Shown in pieces: positions 23,114 to 30,769 of a stretch of 43,485 nt of DNA; position 1 is the first letter of the stretch, and each line of letters begins with the position of its first letter. The notes under the pieces are model-generated. The model saw only the letters and a list, made by a program, of their open reading frames with translations, made no database searches and was not told where the DNA came from. Position numbers and translations under genes: made by a program. This stretch comes from CAZTHL01 sp964613585. Lineage in GTDB: Bacteria > Pseudomonadota > Alphaproteobacteria > DSM-16000 > Inquilinaceae. Location: contig CAZTHL010000027.1 in assembly GCA_964613585.1 (NCBI GenBank), forward strand, positions 1-43,485. The letters are read 5' to 3'.

Positions 23114-24058
23114 GTGGACACGTTGACGCCCCGCCGGATTCGCCGGACCGGCGACGACACCCCGGCGCGCTCCCTGCTCGGCTACATCTGGCGCCTGAGC
23201 GGCCGGCACCAGATCGCCCTGTGCCTGGGGGCGCTGGTCATCGCGGCGCTGAGCATGGCGCCGCTCGAGCTGCAGAAGACCATCGTCAACGAGGCCATCG
23301 AAGGCCGGGACATCGGCCTCCTGCTGACGCTGGGCGGGCTCTATGTCGGCGTCCTGACGGCCCAGCTCGGCCTGAAATACGGCTTTCGCCTGTACCAGAG
23401 CTGGATCTCGCAAAGCGCCATCCGGTACACGCGGCTGCACCTGATCGGCCTGAAGGCCCGGCAGGCCGGCAGCGCCACCGCCGGCATCGACGGCGAGGCG
23501 GTGCCGATCATCACCGCCGAGGTGGAGAAGCTGGGCGGCTTTGTCGGCGAGGGGCTGTCGGAGCCGGTCGCGAACGCCGGCATGGTGCTGGCCCTCTCCG
23601 GCTACATGCTGGCGGTGGAGCCGCTGGTCGCCCTGTTCTGCCTGCCCTTCCTGTTGGCGCAGCTGGCGATCGTGCCCGTGATCCAGCGCGTGCTGAACCG
23701 GTTGATCGCCCAGCGGGTCGAGGCGACCCGGCGCATCGGCGACGAGCTGACGCGCGCGGGCGGCGGCGAGGCGGCATCGCGGCAGCCCATCGACCGGGTC
23801 TACGGCGTCAACGTGCAGCTGGCCTTGTGGAAGCAGGCGCAGAAATCGGCAACCAACGCGCTGAGCTCGCTCGGGCCGCTGTCGGCGCTGCTGGTCGGCG
23901 GCTACTTCGTCATCCAGGGACAAACGACGGTCGGCGTGGTCGTCGCCTTCATGACCGGCTTCGAGCGGCTGGCCGAGCCGATCCGCGACCTGATCTCGCA
24001 TTACCGGGTGACGGCGCAGACGGTCGTCCAGCACCGGCTGATCGCCGAGTGGATGTGA
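23114..24058 (+). CDS. ABC exporter transmembrane domain without ATPase domain
   Basis: A membrane protein of about 314 residues matching the transmembrane domain of ABC-type exporters: helices such as IALCLGALVIAALSMAPL, LLTLGGLYVGVLTAQLGLKYG and a coupling-helix-like region IRYTRLHLIGLKAR. It ends at TVVQHRLIAEWM, just where the nucleotide-binding domain normally begins. No Walker A, signature or Walker B motif follows in any frame before the HNH gene. I chose GTG 23114, since no in-frame ATG lies in the hydrophobic start region; the N-terminus is uncertain. The substitution of the ATPase by another protein, or a non-transport role, is open. Confidence 0.8.
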   Translation: MDTLTPRRIRRTGDDTPARSLLGYIWRLSGRHQIALCLGALVIAALSMAPLELQKTIVNEAIEGRDIGLLLTLGGLYVGVLTAQLGLKYGFRLYQSWISQSAIRYTRLHLIGLKARQAGSATAGIDGEAVPIITAEVEKLGGFVGEGLSEPVANAGMVLALSGYMLAVEPLVALFCLPFLLAQLAIVPVIQRVLNRLIAQRVEATRRIGDELTRAGGGEAASRQPIDRVYGVNVQLALWKQAQKSATNALSSLGPLSALLVGGYFVIQGQTTVGVVVAFMTGFERLAEPIRDLISHYRVTAQTVVQHRLIAEWM

Positions 24059-24272
24059 CGCTCCGGCGATCCTGCTTCCCGGCCACGCTGACCGTGGCCG
24101 GCGCGCGCCGCTCGGTTGCGCCGCACGACCATTACAACCGCATGACATTTCGTCCTTGGACGGCCCAGCATGTTGCGTTTGCCGCCAGGGGCGGCTATCA
24201 GCAGACAGGCCCGTGGGGTGCAGATCGCGGCAGGAACGGCGCGACGGCGCAGGACAAGGGGGTTGCGCGGGC

Positions 24273-24860
24273 GTGGCAGGAGCGGAGGCCAAGCCTTTGG
24301 CGGTTTCGCTGGACAGTTGCCCTTCCCTGGTGCTGAATGCGGACTTCCGGCCGCTCAGCTACTTTCCCTTGTCGCTCTGGCCGTGGCAGGACGCGATCAA
24401 GGCCGTGTTCCTCGACCGGGTCAACATCGTCGCCCATTACGACCGGGTCATCCATTCGCCGAGCTTTGAGATGCGGCTGCCCAGCGTCATCTCGCTCAAG
24501 GATTATGTGGCGACCGCGCGCAAGCCGGCCTTCACCCGCTTCAACGTGTTCCTGCGCGACCGGTTTGTCTGCCAGTATTGCGGCGGCCGCTTCCCGACCC
24601 AGGACTTGACCTTCGACCACGTGACCCCGCGCTCGCGCGGCGGCCGCACCACCTGGGAGAATGTCGTCACCGCCTGCTCGGCCTGCAATCTGCGCAAGGG
24701 CAACAAGCTCCCCAAGCAAAGCGGGATGACCCCGCTCAGCAGGCCGACACAGCCGTCGACCTTCGAGCTCCAGGACAACGGCCGCAGCTTCCCGCCAAAC
24801 TTCCTCCACGAAAGTTGGCGGGATTTTTTGTACTGGGACACCGAGCTCGACCCGGCCTGA
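24273..24860 (+). CDS. HNH endonuclease family protein
   Basis: A protein of about 195 residues. The N-terminal part (LVLNADFRPLSYFPLSLWPWQDAIKAVF) is a conserved lead-in of a bacterial HNH family. The C-terminal nuclease zinc finger reads FVCQYCGGRFPTQDLTFDHV, then TPRSRGGRTTWENVVTACSA and CNLRKGNK: two CxxC pairs around the D-H and N residues of the ββα-metal motif. These proteins are common, usually chromosomal single-copy genes of unknown target. The start is uncertain: GTG 24273, or TTG 24294 with GGAGG 8 bp upstream. No ATG precedes the conserved region. Confidence 0.88.
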   Translation: MAGAEAKPLAVSLDSCPSLVLNADFRPLSYFPLSLWPWQDAIKAVFLDRVNIVAHYDRVIHSPSFEMRLPSVISLKDYVATARKPAFTRFNVFLRDRFVCQYCGGRFPTQDLTFDHVTPRSRGGRTTWENVVTACSACNLRKGNKLPKQSGMTPLSRPTQPSTFELQDNGRSFPPNFLHESWRDFLYWDTELDPA

Positions 24861-24915
24861 GCCGCCGAGGCCATGGCCGGGCACGGCCGCGTCGGAGACC
24901 GGCTGCCGGCCGGGA

Positions 24916-25548
24916 TCAGAAGCGCTCGGCAAGCCAGATGGCCGCGCGCGAGCCGGTCTTGATGACCGCGGACAGCGCCTTGTAGGCCGGCGCCAGTTCC
25001 GCCTCGTGCTCGAGCCCGATGTCGCGATGCTCGAGCTCCTCCTGGCGGAACTGCTCGATCCGCGTCTTCAGGTCCGCCTCCTCAGGGCCCAGGCGCTCGT
25101 ATTGATCGGCATAGTGCTGGTCGATGACCTCCTCGACCGCGACCGTGCAGGCCATCGCGGCGCGCTCGCCGAGCATGGCGGTGCCGGCGCCGAGGGCGAA
25201 GCCGGCGACGTGCCAGACCGGCTGAAGCAGGCTCGGCCGCACCCGTCGGTCGGCCACGAGCTGCTCGAAAGCGGCGAGGTGCTCGGCCTCCTGCTCGGCC
25301 ATGTGGCGCAGCACCTCGCCCTTGCGGCCGCGGCCGAGCACGGCGAGCTGGCCCTCATAAATGCGCTTGGCGCCGTACTCGCCGGCATGGTCGACGCGGA
25401 TCACCCGGTCGAGCAGCGCGTGTCCGGTGAGCTCGCCCGGCAGCGGCCGGCGGCGCGGGCGGTTGGCGCTGTCCGTGTCGGTGAGGGTGGTCGTGCTGGC
25501 CTCGGCGGTCTCGGCGGAGATCGGAGCGGCAGCGTCGTTCGGGCTCAT
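24916..25548 (-). CDS. coq7: 5-demethoxyubiquinol hydroxylase
   Basis: A 210-residue di-iron carboxylate enzyme of ubiquinone synthesis that hydroxylates demethoxyubiquinone, at the inner face of the membrane. The iron ligands are visible in the repeats DHAGEYGAKRIYEG, EQEAEHLAAFE, VEEVIDQHYADQY and EELEHRDIGLEHE (ExxH pairs). The N-terminal 35 residues are low-complexity (AETAEASTTTLTDTDSANRP) and not part of the fold. The ATG at 25548 overlaps the dsbB stop by 4 bp, so translation is coupled to dsbB. Confidence 0.95.
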   Translation of the reverse strand: MSPNDAAAPISAETAEASTTTLTDTDSANRPRRRPLPGELTGHALLDRVIRVDHAGEYGAKRIYEGQLAVLGRGRKGEVLRHMAEQEAEHLAAFEQLVADRRVRPSLLQPVWHVAGFALGAGTAMLGERAAMACTVAVEEVIDQHYADQYERLGPEEADLKTRIEQFRQEELEHRDIGLEHEAELAPAYKALSAVIKTGSRAAIWLAERF

Positions 25549-26066
25549 GGGTGGCGGACCTCGGGTTCGGAATGCCGGAGAAGGCGCACGCCCGCCAGCA
25601 GCGCGGCGGCGCCCAGCGCGGTGGACATCAGGAAATTGTAGCCGGCCAAGGAGATGCCGAACAGCGACCACGGCACCTCGTCGCAGCGCACGACCGGCGC
25701 CTCCAGCAGCTGCCGGCGCAGCGCCTCGACATCGGTCGCCTTGATCCCTGGAGCGCCGCAGCCGGCGGTGCCGGCCCACCAGTGCTGCTCGACGCCGACA
25801 TGGAAGAAGGCGAGGCCCGCGCCGGCGAGCAGCGCGAGGCCGCTTGCGGCCACCAGCGCGCCGCGGAGCCGAGGCAGCGGCACGGCGAGCGCCAGCAGGG
25901 CGAGGACGATCACGGCCATGAACGGCCAGCGCTGGTACAGGCACAGGATGCAGGGCTTAAGCCCGCCGATATGCTGCGAGCCGTAGGCGCCGGCGAGGGC
26001 GGCGACGCTGGCCAGCAGCAGGACGAGCGGGGCGTGGCGGGCGAGGCGGTCGAGGCGGTCGAGCAT
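25545..26066 (-). CDS. dsbB: Disulfide bond formation protein B
   Basis: A 173-residue inner-membrane protein with four helices that reoxidises periplasmic DsbA and passes electrons to ubiquinone. The first cysteine pair is CILC (39-42), the second is Cys103 (AGCGAP) and Cys128 (VVRCDEVP). A conserved Arg of the quinone site follows the first pair (CLYQRWPF). Short DsbB-like proteins of this type are usual in alphaproteobacteria. It precedes coq7 with a 4-bp overlap, a sensible pairing since DsbB uses ubiquinone. YqaA lies about 220 bp upstream. Confidence 0.93.
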   Translation of the reverse strand: MLDRLDRLARHAPLVLLLASVAALAGAYGSQHIGGLKPCILCLYQRWPFMAVIVLALLALAVPLPRLRGALVAASGLALLAGAGLAFFHVGVEQHWWAGTAGCGAPGIKATDVEALRRQLLEAPVVRCDEVPWSLFGISLAGYNFLMSTALGAAALLAGVRLLRHSEPEVRHP

Positions 26067-26079
26067 GACGCCCTTAATC

Positions 26080-26169
26080 TAGAGCGATTCCGCCGGACGC
26101 GGAATCGGGCACCGGCCGCCCAACCGGGAACCGCTTTGGGCCGGAACCGCTCTGGGCCGGAACCGCTCC
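26080..26169. repeat. Family C inverted element with 16-bp tandem repeat
   Basis: TAGAGCGATTCCGCCGG starts at 26080. The 16-bp unit GGAACCGCTYTGGGCC follows in tandem at 26127-26142 and 26143-26158, with a third partial copy to 26169. GGAACCGCT is the reverse complement of the AGCGGTTCC core, so the whole forms an inverted repeat in the dsbB-yqaA gap. Confidence 0.8.
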
Positions 26170-26286
26170 AGGAAAGCCGCCGGTCGCCGCCGCGACCGCG
26201 GCATCGCCGCGGACAGCCGTGCGGCGCGGGCCGAGTCCGGCGAAGGGCGGGATGGGGACAGCCGTGTCCAGGCCGTACCGACGACC

Positions 26287-26868
26287 TCACAGGACGTATC
26301 GCACGGCGACGAAGCCGCCGATGAGGAGCGCGAAGAACAGGGCCGTGACGAGGCCGAAGTAGCGCTCGACGAAGCGGCGGATCGGCGGCCCGAAGTAGTA
26401 GAGCAGCGCCGCGACCAGAAAGAAGCGGCTCGACCGGCTGACGGCGGAGGCGGCGATGAAGACCAGGAAGTCGAGCTGGGTGACACCGCTGGCGATGGTG
26501 ACCAGCTTGAACGGGAACGGCGTGAAGCCGGCGCCGGCGACGATCCACCAGCCCCAGTCGTTGTAGGCGGCGCTGAAGTCGTCAAACCGCTCCAGATAGC
26601 CGTAGAAGTCGAGCACCGGCGCGCCGACCGCCTCGAACAGGAAGAAGCCGATGGCATAGCCGGCGGCGCCGCCCAGCACCGAGGCGACCGAGCAGACGAA
26701 GGCGATCAGCCACGCCTTCGCACGCTGCGCCAGGACCATGGGCATGAGCAGCACGTCGGGCGGGATCGGAAACACCGAGCTTTCAATGAAGGAGACGCAA
26801 GCGAGCACCTTCATGGCGTCGCGCCGGGCGGCTTGCTCGAGGGTCCAGTCGTAGAGCCGGCGCAGCAT
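26287..26868 (-). CDS. YqaA/DedA (VTT domain) family membrane protein
   Basis: A 193-residue inner-membrane protein of the DedA-related YqaA family. The N-terminal WTLEQAARRDAMKVLACVSFIESSVFPIPPDVLLMPMVLAQ holds the re-entrant-helix signature E-x-x-x-x-P-x-P. The second half has GAGFTPFPFKLVTIASGVTQ, the paired re-entrant signature (F/Y-T-P-x-P). DedA-type proteins act in undecaprenyl-phosphate or other lipid flipping and membrane homeostasis. It lies upstream of dsbB and coq7 on the same strand, a common order in alphaproteobacteria. Start ATG 26868. Confidence 0.93.
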   Translation of the reverse strand: MLRRLYDWTLEQAARRDAMKVLACVSFIESSVFPIPPDVLLMPMVLAQRAKAWLIAFVCSVASVLGGAAGYAIGFFLFEAVGAPVLDFYGYLERFDDFSAAYNDWGWWIVAGAGFTPFPFKLVTIASGVTQLDFLVFIAASAVSRSSRFFLVAALLYYFGPPIRRFVERYFGLVTALFFALLIGGFVAVRYVL

Positions 26869-27209
26869 GGGCGTTGTCTCGGATGTTCGGCCGGATCCGG
26901 CAGCCGGCGGGACGGTCGCGGATCAGGACAGAGGGACGGCGCCTGCGGGGCAGGGCCGGGCCCACCATGCCGTCGTTGCGATTAAGGAACGATGACCGGG
27001 ACCCCGCGACTATTAGGGTCGAGCAGCGGCATACCCCGCCGCACCGGTGCCGTCAAACGCCCGACGTGGACCACCGCGGGGCGGGTTCCCGAGCGTGCTT
27101 GTTCCGCCACCGTCACGGGCTCGCCGCGCCCGGCCGGACCCGCGGCGATGCTTGTCGCGGCATGGCCGGCGTGGCTATATGGCGGAATTGTCGGAGCTTT
27201 TCCCGCCCT
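26869..27209. other. Intergenic region upstream of tRNA-Leu
   Basis: This 341-bp gap lies between the yqaA start and tRNA-Leu(CAA). It must contain the yqaA promoter (minus) and the tRNA promoter (plus), but I see no consensus -35/-10 pair with confidence. The open frames look like shadows. Confidence 0.45.
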
Positions 27210-27295
27210 GCCCCTGTGGCGGAATGGTAGACGCGGCAGACTCAAAATCTGTTGGTGGCAACACCGTGCTGGTTCGAGTCCGGCCAGGGGCACCA
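27210..27295 (+). tRNA. tRNA-Leu (anticodon CAA)
   Basis: The acceptor stem GCCCCTG pairs with CAGGGGC, followed by A and an encoded CCA. The D arm is TGGCGGAATGGTAGACGC. The anticodon stem GCAGA/TCTGT encloses the loop CTCAAAA with anticodon CAA. A long variable arm (GGTGGCAACACC) and T arm GGTTCGAGTCC follow, as in class II tRNA-Leu. It reads UUG codons. Confidence 0.97.
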
Positions 27296-27602
27296 GGGTC
27301 CGAGCGACCCGGCACCGGTAAGCACAGGCGGGGCGCCGCAAGGCCGCCGCCTGCTCGATGACATGGGTCCGGCCAGCGTCAGCGGTGGCGTCCGGATAGA
27401 CCTGACCGCTGCCGCCGTGCGTCGCCCACGAGGGATGCCGGCGCCACCATGGACGTGGCCGAGCGGCGTCGGGTTCCCCGCCACGCCCCGGTATCCGCTG
27501 GCCGGGTCCACCCGGTAATGCCCTGGCGGCAGGCCGCCGTCGCGACCACCAGCGGAAATCGAGGCAAACCAGGCCCTTCCTCTGTGTCCGCTGTTGCCCG
27601 GT
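27296..27602. other. Intergenic region after tRNA-Leu, no gene found
   Basis: About 300 bp between the tRNA and the 3' end of the exonuclease/phosphatase-family gene. No integrase, duplicated tRNA end or clear gene was seen. Confidence 0.5.
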
Positions 27603-28703
27603 CTACGCCGGGTTCCAATCGAACGAGGCCGCGACGACGCCGTGGTCCGAGCTGGACAGGCGGCCATCCTCGACATGGTCGTTCAGAACCCGCATCTCGC
27701 GGAACGACCAGAAGCGCTTGTCCGAATAATCGTAGAACTGCTCGGACACCATGACGTGGTCCAGGATCTCCTGAACGCCTTTGTACTCGTGCGTGTAGTA
27801 CAGATCCCGGAGGTTGCGCAGCTGCTGCAGGGCCGCCACGGTGAACAAACCGTCGTCGTTAAGGCGAGCGGCCCGGCTGTCGGCGTAAAGACGGAAGCTC
27901 GGCTGATCCGACAGGATCGCCAGCGTGTTGGAGAACTGGCCGTCATTGAGATCGCCGAGCACCACCGTCGGCGTGTCGGTGCCCGCCATGGTGTCGTTGA
28001 GGATGACCCGCAGCGCCGCCGCCTCTGCCGTCCGCCGGATCGTCGACAGCGCCGCGCCGATCGCCGTCTTGTGCGGCCGGATCCGGTCGTCGCGGTACTC
28101 CTCGATGTCGAGCCGGGTGCCGAGCTTCGACTTCAGGTGCGTGCAGAACACCTCCATGGCCGGCACCTCGGAGTCGCGGCCATGGCCGATCGTCACCTGC
28201 AGGGGCGAGCGCGAGAACTCGTCGATGCGCACGTCGATCTCGTCATCCTCGTGGCTTGGCAGCAGGCCGCCGGTGTCGTCGAGATCCGCCTCGGTCGGGC
28301 TCTCGCGAATTTCGGCCATGGACTTCTTGCGCTTCTTCAGCTTGAGGCCCTGCGGGAACTCCTTGTGCCGGCGGGTGGCGCGGATCTCCCATGGCTCGCG
28401 CACCGCCACGGCCACGGCGATGCCGTCCCAGCTGAGCTTGATGAAGGCCGGCGCATAGCCGCCGGCAAGCCCAAGCTCCTTGGCCTTCGCCAGCACATCG
28501 CGCAGACACTGCCCCGACCACAGCTCCTGGAAGGCGACAATGTCCGCGTCGAGCCGGGCAAGCGCCTCGGCGGTCCAGGTCACCTTCGCGTCGTACTGCT
28601 CCCGGGTGTAGGGCGTGCTGTTCGGATAACGCGGCCGGTCCGGCAATTGCAAGTTGTACAAATTGATCGTGGCAAAGGTGACGTCACGCATGTTCCGGGA
28701 CAT
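27603..28703 (-). CDS. Endonuclease/exonuclease/phosphatase family protein
   Basis: A 366-residue protein of the EEP (DNase I/exonuclease III/inositol phosphatase) fold. The opening FATINLYNLQ, metal-binding VAFQELWS, the later VVLGDLNDGQFSNTL (Asp-Asn pair) and the C-terminal SSDHGVVAASF (Asp-His) are the expected active-site blocks in order. No signal peptide. A basic insertion (GLKLKKRKKSMAEIRESP) lies near residue 120. The substrate is unknown; it could be nucleic acid or a phosphoester. The start is ATG 28703, with GAGGAGG six bp upstream; the ATG at 28709 abuts that ribosome site and so is unlikely. Confidence 0.88.
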   Translation of the reverse strand: MSRNMRDVTFATINLYNLQLPDRPRYPNSTPYTREQYDAKVTWTAEALARLDADIVAFQELWSGQCLRDVLAKAKELGLAGGYAPAFIKLSWDGIAVAVAVREPWEIRATRRHKEFPQGLKLKKRKKSMAEIRESPTEADLDDTGGLLPSHEDDEIDVRIDEFSRSPLQVTIGHGRDSEVPAMEVFCTHLKSKLGTRLDIEEYRDDRIRPHKTAIGAALSTIRRTAEAAALRVILNDTMAGTDTPTVVLGDLNDGQFSNTLAILSDQPSFRLYADSRAARLNDDGLFTVAALQQLRNLRDLYYTHEYKGVQEILDHVMVSEQFYDYSDKRFWSFREMRVLNDHVEDGRLSSSDHGVVAASFDWNPA

Positions 28704-28948
28704 CGGCATCCTCCTCGGCGGGCCAAGCCCTTGATCGTCATCCGGTCTTTTCGGAGCCGGCCAAGGTCACCATAGTCGGCGATGCCAGCCAGGGCTGTGG
28801 CCTCTCGCACAGCGGATGACGAAGAGCATGGCATCCTTTGGCACGCCCTACCCTGTCCGAGACGCCGGCGGCCGCATCCCGAGCCGGAGCAAGGGCCGTC
28901 ACGGGACGCGACGGCACGGAATTCGGGACTGTTGAGCAGGCAACCCGG

Positions 28949-29404
28949 TCACCGGTCGCCGGCGGCCGGCGGGTCGATGCGGATGCCGGTCTGCTGCATG
29001 CGGGCGATCCAGGACGCGCGATCGCCGGTGATGGCGTGCACGTCGATCTGGTTGACGCACAGCGTGCGGCCGTTCTTCAGCACCTGGGCCGCCGCGCGGA
29101 AGCGCTCGCCGGCGCCGGGCGCCAGAAAGTTGATCTTGAACTCCACCGCCAGGATACGCGCGCCCGGCGGGTACAGGCTGAACGCCGCGTAGCCGCCGGC
29201 GCTGTCGGCCAGCACCGCCGGAACGCCCGCCTGCAGCACGCCGTCCTGCTGGGTCAGTCCCGGGTCGAACGGCATCTCGATCTCGCAATAGCCCGGCCGC
29301 ACCACCGTCAGCGCGCATTTGAAGGTCCGCATCACCGCCTGTCGCGCGAAGCTCTCACGCACCCGAATCTCGTAGTCGGCGTCGAAAGGCTCGAAATCGG
29401 CCAT
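28949..29404 (-). CDS. PaaI-family acyl-CoA thioesterase
   Basis: A 151-residue hot-dog-fold thioesterase. The PaaI-type active-site segment is LTQQDGVLQAGVPAVLADSAGGYAAF (residues about 49-74) with the conserved GVLQAG and Asp of the catalytic helix. A hydrophobic helix, then ILAVEFKINFLAPG, completes the fold. It probably hydrolyses acyl-CoA esters in the cytoplasm. Start ATG 29404. Divergent from the Crp/Fnr gene at 29548. Confidence 0.88.
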   Translation of the reverse strand: MADFEPFDADYEIRVRESFARQAVMRTFKCALTVVRPGYCEIEMPFDPGLTQQDGVLQAGVPAVLADSAGGYAAFSLYPPGARILAVEFKINFLAPGAGERFRAAAQVLKNGRTLCVNQIDVHAITGDRASWIARMQQTGIRIDPPAAGDR

Positions 29405-29547
29405 GGGCAAGGAGCTCCCGGAGGCAGGGGATCGCGCCCGCGTATCGCCCATCGGCCGCGATCCCGCAAGGGCGCTGGATTTCGAGGCCGAGCCGGCCTA
29501 CATCGACGGCGCATAGCACAAGGACAGGCTGTGGAAAGGCCGAGGCG

Positions 29548-30243
29548 ATGGCGTCGACCGATTTAAACCGGCTCGTCGCGGCCGGCATCGAGACCGAGGC
29601 CGCCGCGGCCCTCTTCCGGACCGGTAGCAGGCTTGCCGCCGACGCCGGCACGGTGCTGTTCCGTCCGGGCGACCCGTGCTCCGGCTTCATCGCTGTCGCC
29701 GAGGGCGCCATCCGCGTCACCCTGCTGACCGAGACCGGCCGCGCCGTCACCCTCTACCGGGTCGGGCCGGGCCAGCTCTGCCTGCAGACCTTTCAGCATC
29801 TGGTGGACGGCGAGCCCTATTCGGCCCAAGGCACGGCGGAGACGACGGTCGCCGGCGTGCTGATCCCGCCACTGGCCTTCGACCGGCTGATGGCCGACAA
29901 CGCGGCCTTCCGCCGGCTGGTGCTGCGCCAGGTCGCCGGCCGTTTCGACGTGATGCTGCGCCGGCTGGAGGACACCGCGTTCCGCCCGCTTGAGCAGCGC
30001 CTGGCCCGCAGCCTGCTCACCGCGGCGCGCACCAACCGGGTTGCCGCCACCCATGCCGAGATGGCCGACGAGATCGGCTCCTCTCGCGAGGTGGTCAGCC
30101 GGCAATTGCAACGCTGGGCGGCGCGCGGGCTGGTGCGTGTATCGCGTGGCTCAACGGAGCTGCTCGAGCCCGAGCGACTCAGGACCCTCGCGGAGGGCAA
30201 CCGCGTGACTTGGTCACCGACAGCGGGCCGGGTTGAGGCGTAG
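29548..30243 (+). CDS. Crp/Fnr family transcriptional regulator (second)
   Basis: A 231-residue regulator. An N-terminal cNMP-binding-type domain (FRPGDPCSGFIAVAEGAIRVTLL, GPGQLCLQTFQHLV) is followed by a helix-turn-helix (THAEMADEIGSSREVVSRQLQRWAARGLVRVSRG). It has one cysteine in the sensor domain (Cys48) and another in the QLCLQT motif, but no four-cysteine FNR cluster. The QLCLQT cysteine sits where redox- and sulfide-responsive members carry a reactive cysteine, so a thiol-based sensor is possible. The DUF2892 gene follows 49 bp downstream on the same strand and may be its target. Confidence 0.92.
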   Translation: MASTDLNRLVAAGIETEAAAALFRTGSRLAADAGTVLFRPGDPCSGFIAVAEGAIRVTLLTETGRAVTLYRVGPGQLCLQTFQHLVDGEPYSAQGTAETTVAGVLIPPLAFDRLMADNAAFRRLVLRQVAGRFDVMLRRLEDTAFRPLEQRLARSLLTAARTNRVAATHAEMADEIGSSREVVSRQLQRWAARGLVRVSRGSTELLEPERLRTLAEGNRVTWSPTAGRVEA

Positions 30244-30292
30244 GGTCCGACTTCTATCCACGCCACCCGGCAACCCTGTGGGGAGAACCAGA

Positions 30293-30505
30293 ATGTTGAA
30301 AAGGAATGTCGGCTCGATCGACCGCGCCCTGCGAATCGTCATCGGCCTCGGCCTGCTGGCAATCGTCTTCGTCGGCCCGCAGACGCCCTGGGGCCTGATC
30401 GGCGCCATCCCGCTGATCAGCGGGCTGGTCGGCACCTGCCCGGCCTACTCGATGCTGGGCATCCGCACCTGCAAGATCAGCACGGCCCGCACCAGCGCGG
30501 CCTAG
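30293..30505 (+). CDS. DUF2892 (YgaP-like transmembrane) protein
   Basis: A 70-residue protein with the DUF2892 pattern: MLKRNVGSIDRALRIVIGLG at the start, a first helix LLAIVFVGPQTPWGLIGAIPL and a second (ISGLVGTCPAYSMLGI) ending in the conserved CPAY-LG-TC motif with Cys49 and Cys60. In other bacteria this domain is fused to or sits beside a rhodanese and is controlled by sulfur-sensing regulators. No rhodanese is present here. ATG 30293 has GGGGAGA upstream. Its stop TAG lies in a TAGAGC repeat element. Confidence 0.88.
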   Translation: MLKRNVGSIDRALRIVIGLGLLAIVFVGPQTPWGLIGAIPLISGLVGTCPAYSMLGIRTCKISTARTSAA

Positions 30506-30530
30506 AGCCTCTCCGCCGGAGCGGCCTTCG

Positions 30531-30597
30531 CCGGCCCGCTCCCCGCCCGGCGACCCAGCGGACGACGCCCGGGATGGCCGGCGGGGGAGCAGGCCGG
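30531..30597. repeat. Dispersed palindromic repeat, family B copy 2
   Basis: CCGGCCCGCTCCCCGCCCGG (30531-30550) pairs, 18 of 21 with its next base, with GCCGGCGGGGGAGCAGGCCGG less one end (30577-30597). It lies just after the DUF2892 stop. The element is preceded by the TAGAGCCTCTCCGCC motif and followed by GCGAAACGG. Confidence 0.75.
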
Positions 30598-30769
30598 CGC
30601 CCTGTGTGCAAGCGAAACGGGACCCCGCCGGAGCCGCGCGGCCCGGTCCCGCCGCCCGCGGTTCCGGCGAACGGCGCGGAACCGCGGCCTACCGCGCTCG
30701 TTGCTCCCGTGTGACCGGTCGTCCGCCGGCCACACCTCGCACGCCAGGATCCAGCGAACGGGAGCGACC

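Noticed and set aside
24059..24272. Remnant of an ABC ATPase domain after the membrane protein
   Set aside because: No Walker A, signature or Walker B motif in any frame; the DNA resembles ordinary intergenic sequence.
27180..27197. Short sequence resembling the D arm of tRNA-Leu, 37 bp before the tRNA
   Set aside because: Fourteen of 18 bases match, but there is no acceptor, anticodon or T arm. Too short to call a duplicated tRNA fragment.
27210..27602. Possible integration site at the tRNA-Leu 3' end
   Set aside because: No integrase, no duplicated tRNA end and no change in base composition were seen.
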